Source: an uncultured Bacteroidota bacterium
Lineage (GTDB): Bacteria; Bacteroidota; Bacteroidia; Bacteroidales; UBA12077
Direction of reading: 5' to 3'
Length of the DNA: 64,000 bases
Assembly: GCA_913055635.1 (NCBI GenBank)
Contig: CAJXLK010000009.1
Location: 42,369 to 106,368 of the forward strand
Shown here piece by piece: positions 18,001-25,923 of this stretch; position 1 is the first letter of the stretch, and each line of letters starts with the position of its first letter. Made by a program: the position numbers and the translations under genes. The notes under the pieces are model-generated. The model was given only the letters and a program-made list of their open reading frames with translations. It was not told where the DNA came from and searched no databases.

Positions 18001-18153
18001 GATACCTTTGCCTTTAACCTGATCATCATCTGGATCGGGGCAGCCATTTTATATTATACCCTTGTTTTTAGCATCCTCCGTAGGCTGCTCCAGTGGATTG
18101 ACGGTTTCATCTCCAACCTGACCGCTTTCAATCAACATGGAAGCAAACCTTAA
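15022..18153 (+). CDS. ABCG-type ABC transporter with TerB-like N-terminal domain
   Basis: 1043 residues, far longer than a typical half-transporter. Residues 1 to about 150 are helical and resemble TerB-like domains (acidic helices with ITDGELRFIKTVA). A small linker domain follows (about 185-270). The ATPase then has Walker A GGSGVGKS (Lys307), signature SGGQRKR (from Ser408) and Walker B FIDEPTTGL (Asp431, Glu432). After the ATPase comes a CPHC pair (Cys513, Cys516), possibly half of a zinc site. The ABC2-type membrane domain spans about 590-770. A long soluble coiled region (about 800-985) sits before a last hydrophobic helix. The domain order ATPase then membrane is that of the ABCG subfamily. 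The substrate is unknown. Confidence 0.88.
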   Translation: MSESILNALIHLFAIVANIQAKDLTQAEKDIVRDYLERFINQELLDEYLRVFDNYFEFYQRELREDSDTPVESYSLISFQITNVCRQIKGELQREERIVVFIQLLEFIYSDLEITDGELRFIKTVANTFNISESEYNNCKAFIFEGKPDNIEKERVLLIDNQRREWSESMYWMMKKKTRDIHHSPYKHIYKENLYGQILFLHLQSIDSFVFRYFGQLNLYIEGHKIIQGHSYFFKSGSIIKGPNITPIYFHDVVSKFLEERSRSKIIFNTYDIKFTFRNSEHGIKTFNASEESGQLIGVMGGSGVGKSTLLNVLNGKIPQDQGRITVNGYDIHSDREELKGLIGHVPQDDLLIEELSVYQNLYYNAKLCFRDFTEPEIHQKVMDTLGVLDLVEIKDLKVGNPMKKLISGGQRKRLNIGLELMREPYVMFIDEPTTGLSSMDSEKVMYLLKEQVLKGKLLIVNIHQPSSEIYKLFDKMWILDQGGYPIYQGNPIDAVVYFKTVASQVNAAESECPHCGNVNPEQILKIIEARKIDDYGNPAKERKTSPETWFDRYREKIESTFQRQEAQGELPRINFHIPSPFQQFRVFSMRNLLSKLANQQYIILNLFEAPILAVILSYFSKFMTTEGYVFAQNKNLPVFLFMAVVVALFMGLTVSAEEIIKDRKILERESFLNLSWVSYLNSKIFYLFGLSALQTFTFVLISTQILEIRDMLLPYWLILFSTSCFGNMIGLNISSGLNSVITIYILIPLILVPHLLLGGAMINFDDLHQSITNEKHVPVIGDLMVTRWSYEALSVYQFKNNEFEKRFFSYDKKISEADYKTSFLIPELEAKLQVVQRNINNNANLGKTREDLRIIKNELVKLQQDAGKPPFEYLSRLNLQEFDQEVVTSLQDYLTYIRLYYLNEGREASRQRSAKYDQLINKNGIEWVRRLKKNHHNQRLANILQNTNEVKKMHETDQEIIQKKDPIFMDPLSDMGRAHFYAPVKIIKGFSIDTFAFNLIIIWIGAAILYYTLVFSILRRLLQWIDGFISNLTAFNQHGSKP

Positions 18154-18218
18154 CAGTGACTGCTCATATTCATTGGTCTTGGAACGTTGCTTTCAATCAA
18201 CACGAAAGCACACCTTAA
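18124..18218 (+). repeat. Imperfect 30-bp direct repeat of the ABCG gene's 3' end
   Basis: Bases 18124-18153 (last codons plus stop of the ABCG gene) recur at 18189-18218 with three mismatches, 65 bases downstream. Both copies begin GCTTTCAATCAACA and end ACCTTAA. The intervening bases are not duplicated. It could be a relic of a duplication or of insertion and excision. Confidence 0.7.
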
Positions 18219-18320
18219 ACCCTGGATATGAGCCAGCTTTCAGGTAGCGACAAAATCAACCCCATTGGCAAAACAAAACCAATAATCCGGTTGTTAATAT
18301 TTTGATCAATGATGTGAAAG

Positions 18321-18575
18321 ATGGATATCACCAAATCAGACTTCAACAGACTCAGCGATGGGGAAAAAGCTGCTACCACCCTCAATGAGGGCAAGCAGAT
18401 CAGCCGGCGGAGCATCAAAAATTATTACCTCAATCTATACAGCCTGGGGGATTTTATGGTAGAAATCAAGTACAATACCGTGCGCAATCAAATTGAAAAA
18501 GTGGAGATCATAGAAGATCCCGCGGTCATTGATCAATACATCGATGCAGAACTCAACCGAAAAAAAACGCCCTGA
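18321..18575 (+). CDS. Small conserved-looking hypothetical protein
   Basis: 84 residues beginning MDITKSDFNRLSDGEKAAT. It is charged, with a predicted helical N-terminal half (KQISRRSIKNYYLNLYSLG) and a strand-rich C-terminal half (DFMVEIKYNTVRNQIEKVEII). There is no signal peptide, membrane span or Cys. The amino acid composition is that of a real cytosolic protein, and the region carries no better frame on either strand. Its 3' end is followed by about 390 non-coding bases. The family is not recognised. Confidence 0.65.
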   Translation: MDITKSDFNRLSDGEKAATTLNEGKQISRRSIKNYYLNLYSLGDFMVEIKYNTVRNQIEKVEIIEDPAVIDQYIDAELNRKKTP

Positions 18576-18708
18576 TGTTACCCCAACATGGATTTTCCTT
18601 GCAACATCTTATCCTGGCAAATCTTTCCTGACAGAACTTCACCCCCTTACAAAGTGGCCCCCTCAAAAGGAACGCTGTGAAGGTTTCCGCTCATGCCCCC
18701 GTCTAATA

Positions 18709-18812
18709 TAGCTCCTTAAAAAGGAATCATCTACAATGGACTCCTTTAAAAAGGAGGGTTGAAAATAGATTTCCTGCCAGGGACCGCTACCGCCCCTGTA
18801 AAGGGGAGGGCT
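18709..18812. repeat. Three imperfect hairpins of a second family (CCTTTAAAAAGG type) in a 393-base gap
   Basis: TCCTTAAAAAGGA at 18713-18725, CTCCTTTAAAAAGGAG at 18741-18756, and CCCCTGTAAAGGGG at 18793-18806. The last two are each followed by GGGTTGAAAA or GGGCTGGAAAA, so they look like diverged copies of one element. They occupy the gap between the small protein gene and ileS (18576-18968), in which I see no gene. Confidence 0.6.
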
Positions 18813-18930
18813 GGAAAAAGGTTCCGCCAGCGCCAGTCCCCAGCATAACCACCAGGACGGTTGCACCAAACCGGTCCATTTTTCACAAACTTTATATTCT
18901 TTCCATTTATACTTTTCTAATCAGATCTGC

Positions 18931-18938
18931 TATATTTG
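18931..18938 (+). promoter_or_regulatory. Possible -7 element for ileS
   Basis: TATATTTG matches TAnnTTTG and lies 30 bases before the ileS start codon. No TTG is seen at the -33 distance. Confidence 0.4.
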
Positions 18939-18968
18939 TAGGATTTTAAACACCAAAAATATAGGTCG

Positions 18969-21900
18969 ATGAGTGCAAAGTTCAATGAATATGATAACCT
19001 GAACTTATCGCAGGTCAACAAAGAGCAATTGAATGAATGGGAAGCGAGCGACACCTTTCATAAAAGTGTGGAAAAGCGCAGAGGCAATGAATCCTTTGTC
19101 TTTTATGAAGGGCCGCCTTCGGCCAACGGGGTACCAGGCATTCACCATGTCATGTCGCGGGCCATCAAAGACATCTTTTGCCGGTATAAGACCATGCAGG
19201 GGTATCTGGTGCGCAGGAAAGCCGGATGGGACACCCATGGTTTGCCGGTGGAGATTGGAGTAGAGAAGAAGCTGGGCATCACCAAGGAAGACATTGGAGA
19301 AAAGATCTCGGTGAAGCAATACAACGAAACCTGCCGGGAGGAAGTGATGAAGTATAAGGATGTGTGGGAGGATCTGACTAAGAGGATGGGCTACTGGATT
19401 GATATGGAGGATCCCTACATCACCTATGACAACAAATACATCGAAACCCTTTGGTATCTGCTCAAACAGTTTTATGAAAAGGGATACCTCTACAAGGGCT
19501 ACACGATACAACCCTATTCCCCGGCGGCAGGGACGGGATTGAGCACCCATGAACTCAACATGCCGGGGTGCTATAAGATGGTCAAAGACACCTCGATGGT
19601 GGCCCAGTTCAAAGTAGTCAGGAACGAGCAATCCGAGTTTCTTTTCCGCAACACCGATACCGAGGTTTATTTCCTGGCCTGGACCACCACGCCCTGGACG
19701 CTGCCTTCCAACACCGCTTTGGGGGTGGGCGAAAACATTGAATATGTATCGGTGCGCACGTTCAACCAGTATACGGGCCAACCCATCACCGTTGTGCTGG
19801 CCAAAGAACTGCTGAACAAATACTTCCCCGAAAAACATGCGGATCTCAAGCTGGAAGATTATCAAACGGGCGACAAGAAAGTGCCCTATCAGGTCATAGA
19901 CGCATTCAAAGGGGTCAACCTGGCCGGGCTGCGATATGAACAGCTCATGCCGTATCATCAGCCGGAAGACGGCGATGCCTTCAAGGTGGTGACCGGCGAT
20001 TTTGTCACCACCGAAGAGGGGACCGGCATTGTACACCTGGCACCCAGCTTTGGTGCAGATGACTTTAAGGTTTCCTATGATTATGGCATCGGATCGCTTA
20101 CCCTGGTTGACCTGCAGGGTAAATTCGTCGACGGGATGGGCGAGTTCAGCGGACGTTATGTCAAAAACGACTATGATCCCAACCTTTCTGAGGATGATCC
20201 ATCAGTGGATGTCGACATCGCCGTCAAGCTGAAGAAGGAAAACAAAGCCTTCAAAATTGAAAAATACGAACACGCCTATCCCCATTGCTGGCGCACAGAC
20301 AAACCGGTACTTTACTATCCGCTGGATTCGTGGTTCATCAAAACCACCGCCGAGAAGGACAAACTCCTCGAGTACAACCGCACCATCAACTGGAAACCGG
20401 AGGCCACCGGCACCGGGCGTTTTGGCAAATGGCTGGAGAACCTGGTTGACTGGAACCTCTCACGGTCCCGTTATTGGGGAACCCCGCTGCCCATCTGGTC
20501 AACCCAGGACCGCAGCGAACGCATCTGCATCGGATCGGTCAAAGAACTCCAACAAGAAATCAACCGGTCTGTGGAAGCGGGTTTCATGGATGAAAACCCC
20601 CTGAAAGATTTCACCCCGGATGATTTCTCCAGGGAAAATTATGACTTGTTCGACCTCCACCGGCCTTTTGTGGATGAAATGGTGCTGGTATCGCCTTCCG
20701 GACAGAAAATGTACCGTGAGCCGGCCCTGATTGATGTGTGGTTTGACAGCGGGGCCATGCCCTATGCCCAGTATCACTACCCCTTTGAAAACAATCAACA
20801 GTTCGCCCACCTCTTCCCGGCCGATTACATTGCCGAGGGAGTTGATCAGACCCGCGGATGGTTCTTTACCCTGCACACCATTGCCGTGATGCTGTTTGAC
20901 TCGGTGGCTTTCCGCAACATCATCTCCAACGGGCTTGTCCTCGATAAAGACGGCAACAAGATGTCCAAGCGCCTGGGCAACGTGATCGACCCCTTCGAGG
21001 CCATCGAAGACCATGGCTCGGATCCTTTGCGTTGGTACATGATTACCAATGCCCAGCCCTGGGACAACCTCAAATTTGATATGGCAGGCCTGGAAGAGGT
21101 CAAACGCAAATTCTTCGGAACCCTTTTCAATACTTACTCTTTCTTCGCCCTTTATGCCAACATCGACGGGTTTAATTACCAGGAAGACGACATTCCCCTG
21201 GCCGAAAGGCCTGAAATCGATCAATGGATCATCTCGGTGCTGAACTCCCTGATCAAGGAAGTAGAGGAACATTTTGAGCAATATGAGCCCACCAAGGCAG
21301 GACGGGCCATTCAAAACTTTGTTACCGAAAACCTCAGCAACTGGTATGTCCGGCTGAACCGAAAACGCTTCTGGGGTGGAGACTACAATCAGGATAAGAT
21401 ATCGGCTTATCAAACCCTCTATAAATGCCTGGAAACAGTTGCCCAACTGATGGCACCCATTGCTCCCTTCTTCTCCGATAAGCTTTTCAAAGACCTGAAC
21501 AAAGCAACCAAACACCACCAGGACGAATCGGTTCACCTTTCCCTTTTCCCCGGATACAATCAACAACTGATCAATCCCGAACTGGAAAAAAGGATGGACA
21601 TTGCCCAGCGCATCACATCGATGATCCTGTCGCTGAGAAGAAAAGTCAACATCAAGGTTCGTCAGCCCCTGAACCGCGTATTGATCCCCATACTGAGCCA
21701 GGAATTCAAAGAGCAGTTCGAAGGGGTAAAAGAGTTGGTTCTGCGCGAAGTAAACGTCAAACAGGTGGAATACATCAGCGACACCTCCGACATCCTGGTG
21801 AAAAACATCAAACCCAACTTCAAAAAACTGGGCCCCAGGTACGGCAAACTGATGAAACAAATTAAGGCCGAGCTGGGAAAAATGGAACAAAAAGACATCG

Positions 21901-22331
21901 TGGCCTTTGAAAAACAAGGCGAATGCACCCTTAATGTGGAGGATCAGCAGATCAACCTCTCCCTGGACGATGTGGAGATTACCTCCGAAGATATTCCGGG
22001 ATGGCTGGTTAGCAGCGACGGGGAGTTAACCGTTGCCCTGGATATCACCATCACCGATGAATTGAAGCAGGAAGGCATCGCCCGCGAATTCGTCAACCGC
22101 ATCCAAAATCTGCGCAAAGACAAAAATTTTGAGGTCACCGACAAAATCCGCATCCGCATCCAAAGCCACGGCCAATTGGACGAAGCGGTTGAGAAACACC
22201 AGCAATACATCGGCAATCAAACCCTTGCCCATTCACTGGAGTTGGTTGATCAACTCGATCACAATCATGCAGACGAAATTGAAATAGATCAGGATGTAAA
22301 AACGTTAATAAGTATTAATAAGATTGAATAA
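18969..22331 (+). CDS. ileS: Isoleucyl-tRNA synthetase
   Basis: 1120 residues. The class I signature is present as GPPSANGVPGIHHVM in the N-terminal Rossmann fold (HIGH equivalent) and KMSKRLGN at 664-671. The editing (CP1) domain lies between, with TTTPWTLPSNTALGV. The anticodon-binding C-terminal region starts near 720. Length and the HHVM variant place it with the longer IleRS form common in Bacteroidota. It charges tRNA-Ile in the cytoplasm. The DksA/TraR gene follows after 50 bases, and lspA after that, an order often seen in this phylum. Confidence 0.97.
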   Translation: MSAKFNEYDNLNLSQVNKEQLNEWEASDTFHKSVEKRRGNESFVFYEGPPSANGVPGIHHVMSRAIKDIFCRYKTMQGYLVRRKAGWDTHGLPVEIGVEKKLGITKEDIGEKISVKQYNETCREEVMKYKDVWEDLTKRMGYWIDMEDPYITYDNKYIETLWYLLKQFYEKGYLYKGYTIQPYSPAAGTGLSTHELNMPGCYKMVKDTSMVAQFKVVRNEQSEFLFRNTDTEVYFLAWTTTPWTLPSNTALGVGENIEYVSVRTFNQYTGQPITVVLAKELLNKYFPEKHADLKLEDYQTGDKKVPYQVIDAFKGVNLAGLRYEQLMPYHQPEDGDAFKVVTGDFVTTEEGTGIVHLAPSFGADDFKVSYDYGIGSLTLVDLQGKFVDGMGEFSGRYVKNDYDPNLSEDDPSVDVDIAVKLKKENKAFKIEKYEHAYPHCWRTDKPVLYYPLDSWFIKTTAEKDKLLEYNRTINWKPEATGTGRFGKWLENLVDWNLSRSRYWGTPLPIWSTQDRSERICIGSVKELQQEINRSVEAGFMDENPLKDFTPDDFSRENYDLFDLHRPFVDEMVLVSPSGQKMYREPALIDVWFDSGAMPYAQYHYPFENNQQFAHLFPADYIAEGVDQTRGWFFTLHTIAVMLFDSVAFRNIISNGLVLDKDGNKMSKRLGNVIDPFEAIEDHGSDPLRWYMITNAQPWDNLKFDMAGLEEVKRKFFGTLFNTYSFFALYANIDGFNYQEDDIPLAERPEIDQWIISVLNSLIKEVEEHFEQYEPTKAGRAIQNFVTENLSNWYVRLNRKRFWGGDYNQDKISAYQTLYKCLETVAQLMAPIAPFFSDKLFKDLNKATKHHQDESVHLSLFPGYNQQLINPELEKRMDIAQRITSMILSLRRKVNIKVRQPLNRVLIPILSQEFKEQFEGVKELVLREVNVKQVEYISDTSDILVKNIKPNFKKLGPRYGKLMKQIKAELGKMEQKDIVAFEKQGECTLNVEDQQINLSLDDVEITSEDIPGWLVSSDGELTVALDITITDELKQEGIAREFVNRIQNLRKDKNFEVTDKIRIRIQSHGQLDEAVEKHQQYIGNQTLAHSLELVDQLDHNHADEIEIDQDVKTLISINKIE

Positions 22332-22381
22332 GATTGACAATTTTTTATTATATTTAGCTTTCATTCCTAAAACCATGTGAT

Positions 22382-22762
22382 ATGGCGGACAAGACAAGGT
22401 ACACCGACCAAGAATTGGCCGAGTTCAAAGACATCATACTCAAGAAGCTTGAAAAAGCCCAGCAGGATTATGAACTATTGAAGTCAGCCATCACCCACAG
22501 TGAAAGCAATGACACTGAAGACACTTCCCCCACTTTCAAAGTGCTGGAAGAGGGTGCAACCACACTATCCAGAGAGGAAGCCGGCAAGCTTGCTCAAAGG
22601 CAGCTGAAATTCATACAGCATCTGAAAGCGGCGCTGATCCGAATTGAGAACAAAACCTATGGTGTATGCCGGGTTACTGGCAAGCTGATCTCAAAAGAGA
22701 GGTTGCGGGCTGTGCCCCATGCTACATTGAGTATAGAAGCAAAACAGCAGCAACAAGGCTAA
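22382..22762 (+). CDS. TraR/DksA family regulator with degenerate zinc finger
   Basis: 126 residues. The N-terminal coiled coil (about 1-80, ALIRIE at the base) and C-terminal globular part match DksA/TraR proteins that enter the RNA polymerase secondary channel. The finger region YGVCRVTGKLISKERLRAVP keeps only one Cys of the usual four (TGKLI replaces the CxxC spacing), as in other Bacteroidota homologues I recall. It probably acts with ppGpp or independently on rRNA and ribosomal promoters; the exact mechanism is inferred. It sits between ileS and lspA and ends in a terminator that overlaps the lspA promoter. Confidence 0.92.
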   Translation: MADKTRYTDQELAEFKDIILKKLEKAQQDYELLKSAITHSESNDTEDTSPTFKVLEEGATTLSREEAGKLAQRQLKFIQHLKAALIRIENKTYGVCRVTGKLISKERLRAVPHATLSIEAKQQQQG

Positions 22763-22789
22763 CTTTCCGCGTAAATATTTTTTTGTATG

Positions 22790-22823
22790 ATTGGCCATTT
22801 TGTGGCCAATCATTTTTATTTTT
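22790..22823 (+). terminator. Terminator after the DksA-like gene
   Basis: ATTGGCC (22790-22796) pairs with GGCCAAT (22804-22810), followed by CATTTTTATTTTT. Its T-rich tail overlaps the -7 element of the next promoter. Confidence 0.7.
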
Positions 22824-22824
22824 G
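22817..22824 (+). promoter_or_regulatory. Possible -7 element for lspA
   Basis: TATTTTTG matches TAnnTTTG. A TTG at 22791-22793 lies 23 bases upstream, inside the terminator stem. If used, transcription starts just before ATG 22845 and excludes the in-frame upstream start at 22791. Confidence 0.45.
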
Positions 22825-22844
22825 ACACACCAATTTATCCATTT

Positions 22845-23570
22845 ATGTCGAAGACCACCAAAGCCCTTTTGATCATTCTGGTGATCCTGGTATTTGATCA
22901 GGTGCTGAAGATTTGGGTCAAAACCACCATGATGCTTGGAGAAGAGCACCACCTGCTGGGTGAGTGGTTCATATTGCACTTCACCGAAAACAACGGAATG
23001 GCCTTTGGCATGGAATTTTGGGGTGAAAATGGAAAGGTTTTCCTCACCCTGTTCCGGATCGCTGCCGTCATTGGCATAGGATGGTATCTGACCCGACTGA
23101 TCAAAAGAAACAGCCCGGTGGGGCTGGTTGTGAGTGTTTCGCTAATCATGGCCGGGGCCATTGGCAACATCATCGACAGTGTGTTTTACGGGGTGTTGTT
23201 CAACGGCAGCTTTCACCAGGTGGCTGAATTTCTGCCCGAAAAAGGTGGCTATTCTTCGCTGCTTCATGGCAAAGTGGTCGATATGCTTTATTTCCCCATC
23301 ATAAAAGGTCATTATCCGGACTGGTTTCCTTTCAACCCCAACGAGCAGTTCATCTTCTTCCGCCCGGTCTTTAATATTGCCGACTCCGCAATTACCACCG
23401 GCGTTATTGCCATTCTGGTCTTCCAAAAACGTTTCTTCCCATCGCACCATGAGCAACAGGCAGATCATGAAGAATCGGAGGAGGCCGGGGAAAATGGACA
23501 AAAGAAAAGCCATGATCATAAAGCAACGGTCTCCGGCACAGATCACCCCAACAACCCCATGGAAAAATAA
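22845..23570 (+). CDS. lspA: Lipoprotein signal peptidase (signal peptidase II)
   Basis: 241 residues from ATG 22845, chosen because the first hydrophobic helix begins at once (MSKTTKALLIILVILVFDQ). Family motifs are FTENNGMAFG, GAIGNIIDS and VFNIADSAIT, the last two carrying the catalytic Asp pair. It cleaves diacylglyceryl-modified prolipoproteins in the inner membrane, and would act on the lipoproteins in this window. The enzyme has an extra loop (SFHQVAEFLPEKGGYSSLL) and a long charged Glu/His/Lys-rich C-terminal tail (about 205-241) beyond the usual length of about 160-170. Confidence 0.95.
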   Translation: MSKTTKALLIILVILVFDQVLKIWVKTTMMLGEEHHLLGEWFILHFTENNGMAFGMEFWGENGKVFLTLFRIAAVIGIGWYLTRLIKRNSPVGLVVSVSLIMAGAIGNIIDSVFYGVLFNGSFHQVAEFLPEKGGYSSLLHGKVVDMLYFPIIKGHYPDWFPFNPNEQFIFFRPVFNIADSAITTGVIAILVFQKRFFPSHHEQQADHEESEEAGENGQKKSHDHKATVSGTDHPNNPMEK

Positions 23571-23638
23571 AAACCCGTAATTTACCGGAGCCTGTTGCAC
23601 AGAGGACCGGCACGGAATTTAACCCCTGTTTCATCAAC

Positions 23639-24499
23639 CTATAATGGCGCCTCGCCACTGCGATAGGCTTCCAGGGTGAAGGTCTGGTCGGGGCGGATGC
23701 CTTTTTCGGTCTTTTTCAGGCTGCAGCATTCATGGTAAACGTCATGCTCAAAGAACAGCACATCACCATTCTGGTAGGCATCATTCAGGAAAGCCACTTT
23801 TTCCCTGATCGTATCCAGCTGAAACAAATCATAGGCCATATTGAACAGCAGCGGAACATGTGCTTTGGTGGGAATCAGGTCGGCGGCAAAAATAATCCGG
23901 CCGTCTCCCGTATCGATGACGGGGATCAACTGCCCGGGGGTGTGCCCGTTAACCAAATGCACCTGCAATCCCGGAATGATTTCGCGGCTTTCCGTTACCA
24001 GTCGTAAACGCCCGGTTTGTTGGATCGGCAGGATGTTTTCCTCCAGCAGGGCATCCTTCTCTCTAATATTGGGATTGATTCCCCAGTTCCACTGTTCCCG
24101 GCTCACCCATACGGTGGCGTTGGGAAAGACAGGCAGGTACCTCTGCTGGTCCTCACCCAGGCGTATGGTTCCCCCGCAATGATCGGCATGCAGGTGGGTC
24201 AGCAGCACATCGGTTACATCATCCAGGCTGAACCCGGCCTTTTCAATGCCCCCCTTCAGACCATCTCCGCCATGGCGGTATACATGGCGAAAAAACTCTT
24301 TCCCTTGCTTATGGCCCCAGCCCGTATCAATCAGCACAAGCCGGTCATTGTGTTCAATCAAAAGAGAACGCAGGGCCAGGGTTACCAGGTTGTTTTCATC
24401 GGCCGGATACTTCTTGTTCCATATCGCCTTGGGAACAACCCCAAACATAACCCCCCCATCGACCTTAAAATTGGAAATATGCACAGGATACAGATTCAT
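23639..24499 (-). CDS. MBL-fold metallo-hydrolase
   Basis: 286 residues with the metallo-beta-lactamase metal motif THLHADHCGG (His102, His104, Asp106, His107), VLIDTGWG upstream, and VNGHTPGQ and FAADLIPTKAH downstream supplying the remaining ligands. No signal peptide. The closest well-known relatives by motif order are N-acyl homoserine lactonase-like and quercetinase-like MBL proteins, but the substrate cannot be assigned. It is convergent with lspA and divergent from mpl. Confidence 0.9.
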   Translation of the reverse strand: MNLYPVHISNFKVDGGVMFGVVPKAIWNKKYPADENNLVTLALRSLLIEHNDRLVLIDTGWGHKQGKEFFRHVYRHGGDGLKGGIEKAGFSLDDVTDVLLTHLHADHCGGTIRLGEDQQRYLPVFPNATVWVSREQWNWGINPNIREKDALLEENILPIQQTGRLRLVTESREIIPGLQVHLVNGHTPGQLIPVIDTGDGRIIFAADLIPTKAHVPLLFNMAYDLFQLDTIREKVAFLNDAYQNGDVLFFEHDVYHECCSLKKTEKGIRPDQTFTLEAYRSGEAPL

Positions 24500-24535
24500 A
24501 GGCTGCTGTTTTAAATGGATTTTTTGTTACTTTGA

Positions 24536-24543
24536 CAAATATA
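24536..24543 (-). promoter_or_regulatory. Possible -7 element for the MBL-fold gene
   Basis: On the minus strand the bases read TATATTTG (TAnnTTTG), 36 bases before the ATG at 24499. It lies between the divergent MBL and mpl genes. No -33 TTG is found at the usual distance. Confidence 0.4.
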
Positions 24544-24561
24544 GTTCAACAATCGTCAAAT

Positions 24562-25923
24562 ATGAAAGTTCATTTCATCGCACTGGGCGGGAGTGCCATG
24601 CACAACCTGGCCATTGCCCTTCATAAAAAGGGTTACCAGGTGAGCGGGTCGGATGATCAGATTTTCGATCCCGCCCGCAGCCGCCTGGCTGAATACGGTT
24701 TGCTTCCCGCCAAATTGGGATGGCACCCGCAACGGGTTCATCAACAGCTGGATGGCGTTATCCTTGGCATGCACGCCCGCGAAGACAACCCCGAACTACA
24801 AAAAGCCCGCCAATTGAGGCTTAAAATATGGTCTTTCCCGGAATACCTCTATGAACAAACGCACAACAAAAAGCGGGTGGTAATCGGCGGCAGCCACGGC
24901 AAAACCACCATTACGGCGATGGTCATGCACGTATTGCGTTACGCGGGCATTGCCTTCGATTACATGGTTGGGGCATACATAGAGGGTTTCGAAACCATGG
25001 TTGGCCTGAGCCGTGAGGCTAAAATAGCTGTATTTGAAGGAGATGAATATTTAGCCTCCTCCATCGATCCCCGGCCAAAGTTTCACCTTTACAAACCCCA
25101 CATCGCAGTAATCAGTGGCATTGCCTGGGACCACATCAACGTCTTCCCCACTTTTGAACAATATCTGCACCAGTTTGAGCTTTTTGCCAAATATATTGAG
25201 CCCCGGGGATCGCTCATCTATTATGAGGAGGATCACCACGTTGCGGATTTGGCCGGCAAAGCAAGAAGTGATATCGGTAAAACCCCCTACCGGGAGCATC
25301 CCCGCTCGGACAATGGCAACTACCTTAAGACCCCCAGGGGAGAGGAAGTAGCCTTTCAGCTCTTTGGAAGGCACAACGCGGCCAATGCCCGGGCCGCCCT
25401 GGAAGTCTCACGAAAACTGGGGCTTTCCGATGAACTGTTCTACCAGGCCATGGCCACTTTCACCGGGGCTTCACAAAGGCTGCAAAAACTCGTGGAAACC
25501 CCTAAAGCAGCGGTCTATTTGGATTTTGCCCATGCCCCCTCCAAACTGAAAGCCACCATTGCAGCCGTCAAAGAACATTACCCCCGGCGTACCCTCATTG
25601 CCTGCATGGAACTCCATACCTTCAGCAGCCTGAATAAAAATTTCCTGCATCAATACCACCATACCATGCAGCAGGCCGATCAACCCATCGTCTATTTCAA
25701 CCCCGAGACCATCCGCCACAAAAAGCTGGAGATGATCCATGCCAGAGATATCCAAAACGCCTTCAATGATCGGCGGATTCGAATCTACCAGGATTCAAAC
25801 CAACTGGTCAATGACCTGCTGCAAACCCCCATGGACAATAAGGTATTGCTGATGATGACTTCCGGCAATTTCAACGGAACAGACCTGCATCGGCTCGCTT
25901 CCAGGCTCCTTACCCCCGCTTAG
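24562..25923 (+). CDS. mpl: UDP-N-acetylmuramate:L-Ala-gamma-D-Glu-meso-DAP ligase (murein tripeptide recycling)
   Basis: 453 residues from ATG 24562, where the Rossmann-like segment MKVHFIALGGSAMHNLAIAL begins; the upstream in-frame start would add ten polar residues. The ATP loop is GSHGKTT (110-116), followed by the Mur-ligase central domain (FEGDEYLAS, SGIAWDHINVF) and C-terminal domain (YLDFAHAPSKLKATI). These features match Mpl, which joins recovered tripeptide to UDP-MurNAc. The stop codon TAG lies in the centre of the first palindrome of cluster 3, so the last residues (LLTPA) are encoded by the repeat. The protein may have been trimmed or extended by the repeat's arrival. Confidence 0.92.
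   Translation: MKVHFIALGGSAMHNLAIALHKKGYQVSGSDDQIFDPARSRLAEYGLLPAKLGWHPQRVHQQLDGVILGMHAREDNPELQKARQLRLKIWSFPEYLYEQTHNKKRVVIGGSHGKTTITAMVMHVLRYAGIAFDYMVGAYIEGFETMVGLSREAKIAVFEGDEYLASSIDPRPKFHLYKPHIAVISGIAWDHINVFPTFEQYLHQFELFAKYIEPRGSLIYYEEDHHVADLAGKARSDIGKTPYREHPRSDNGNYLKTPRGEEVAFQLFGRHNAANARAALEVSRKLGLSDELFYQAMATFTGASQRLQKLVETPKAAVYLDFAHAPSKLKATIAAVKEHYPRRTLIACMELHTFSSLNKNFLHQYHHTMQQADQPIVYFNPETIRHKKLEMIHARDIQNAFNDRRIRIYQDSNQLVNDLLQTPMDNKVLLMMTSGNFNGTDLHRLASRLLTPA

Noticed and set aside
18529..18711. Small plus-strand protein after the 84-residue gene
   Set aside because: It overlaps the gene at 18321 in another frame and runs into the hairpin repeats; no coding features.
20499..21917. Long minus-strand open frame inside ileS
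   Set aside because: Antisense shadow of the ileS codon usage; no domain recognisable.
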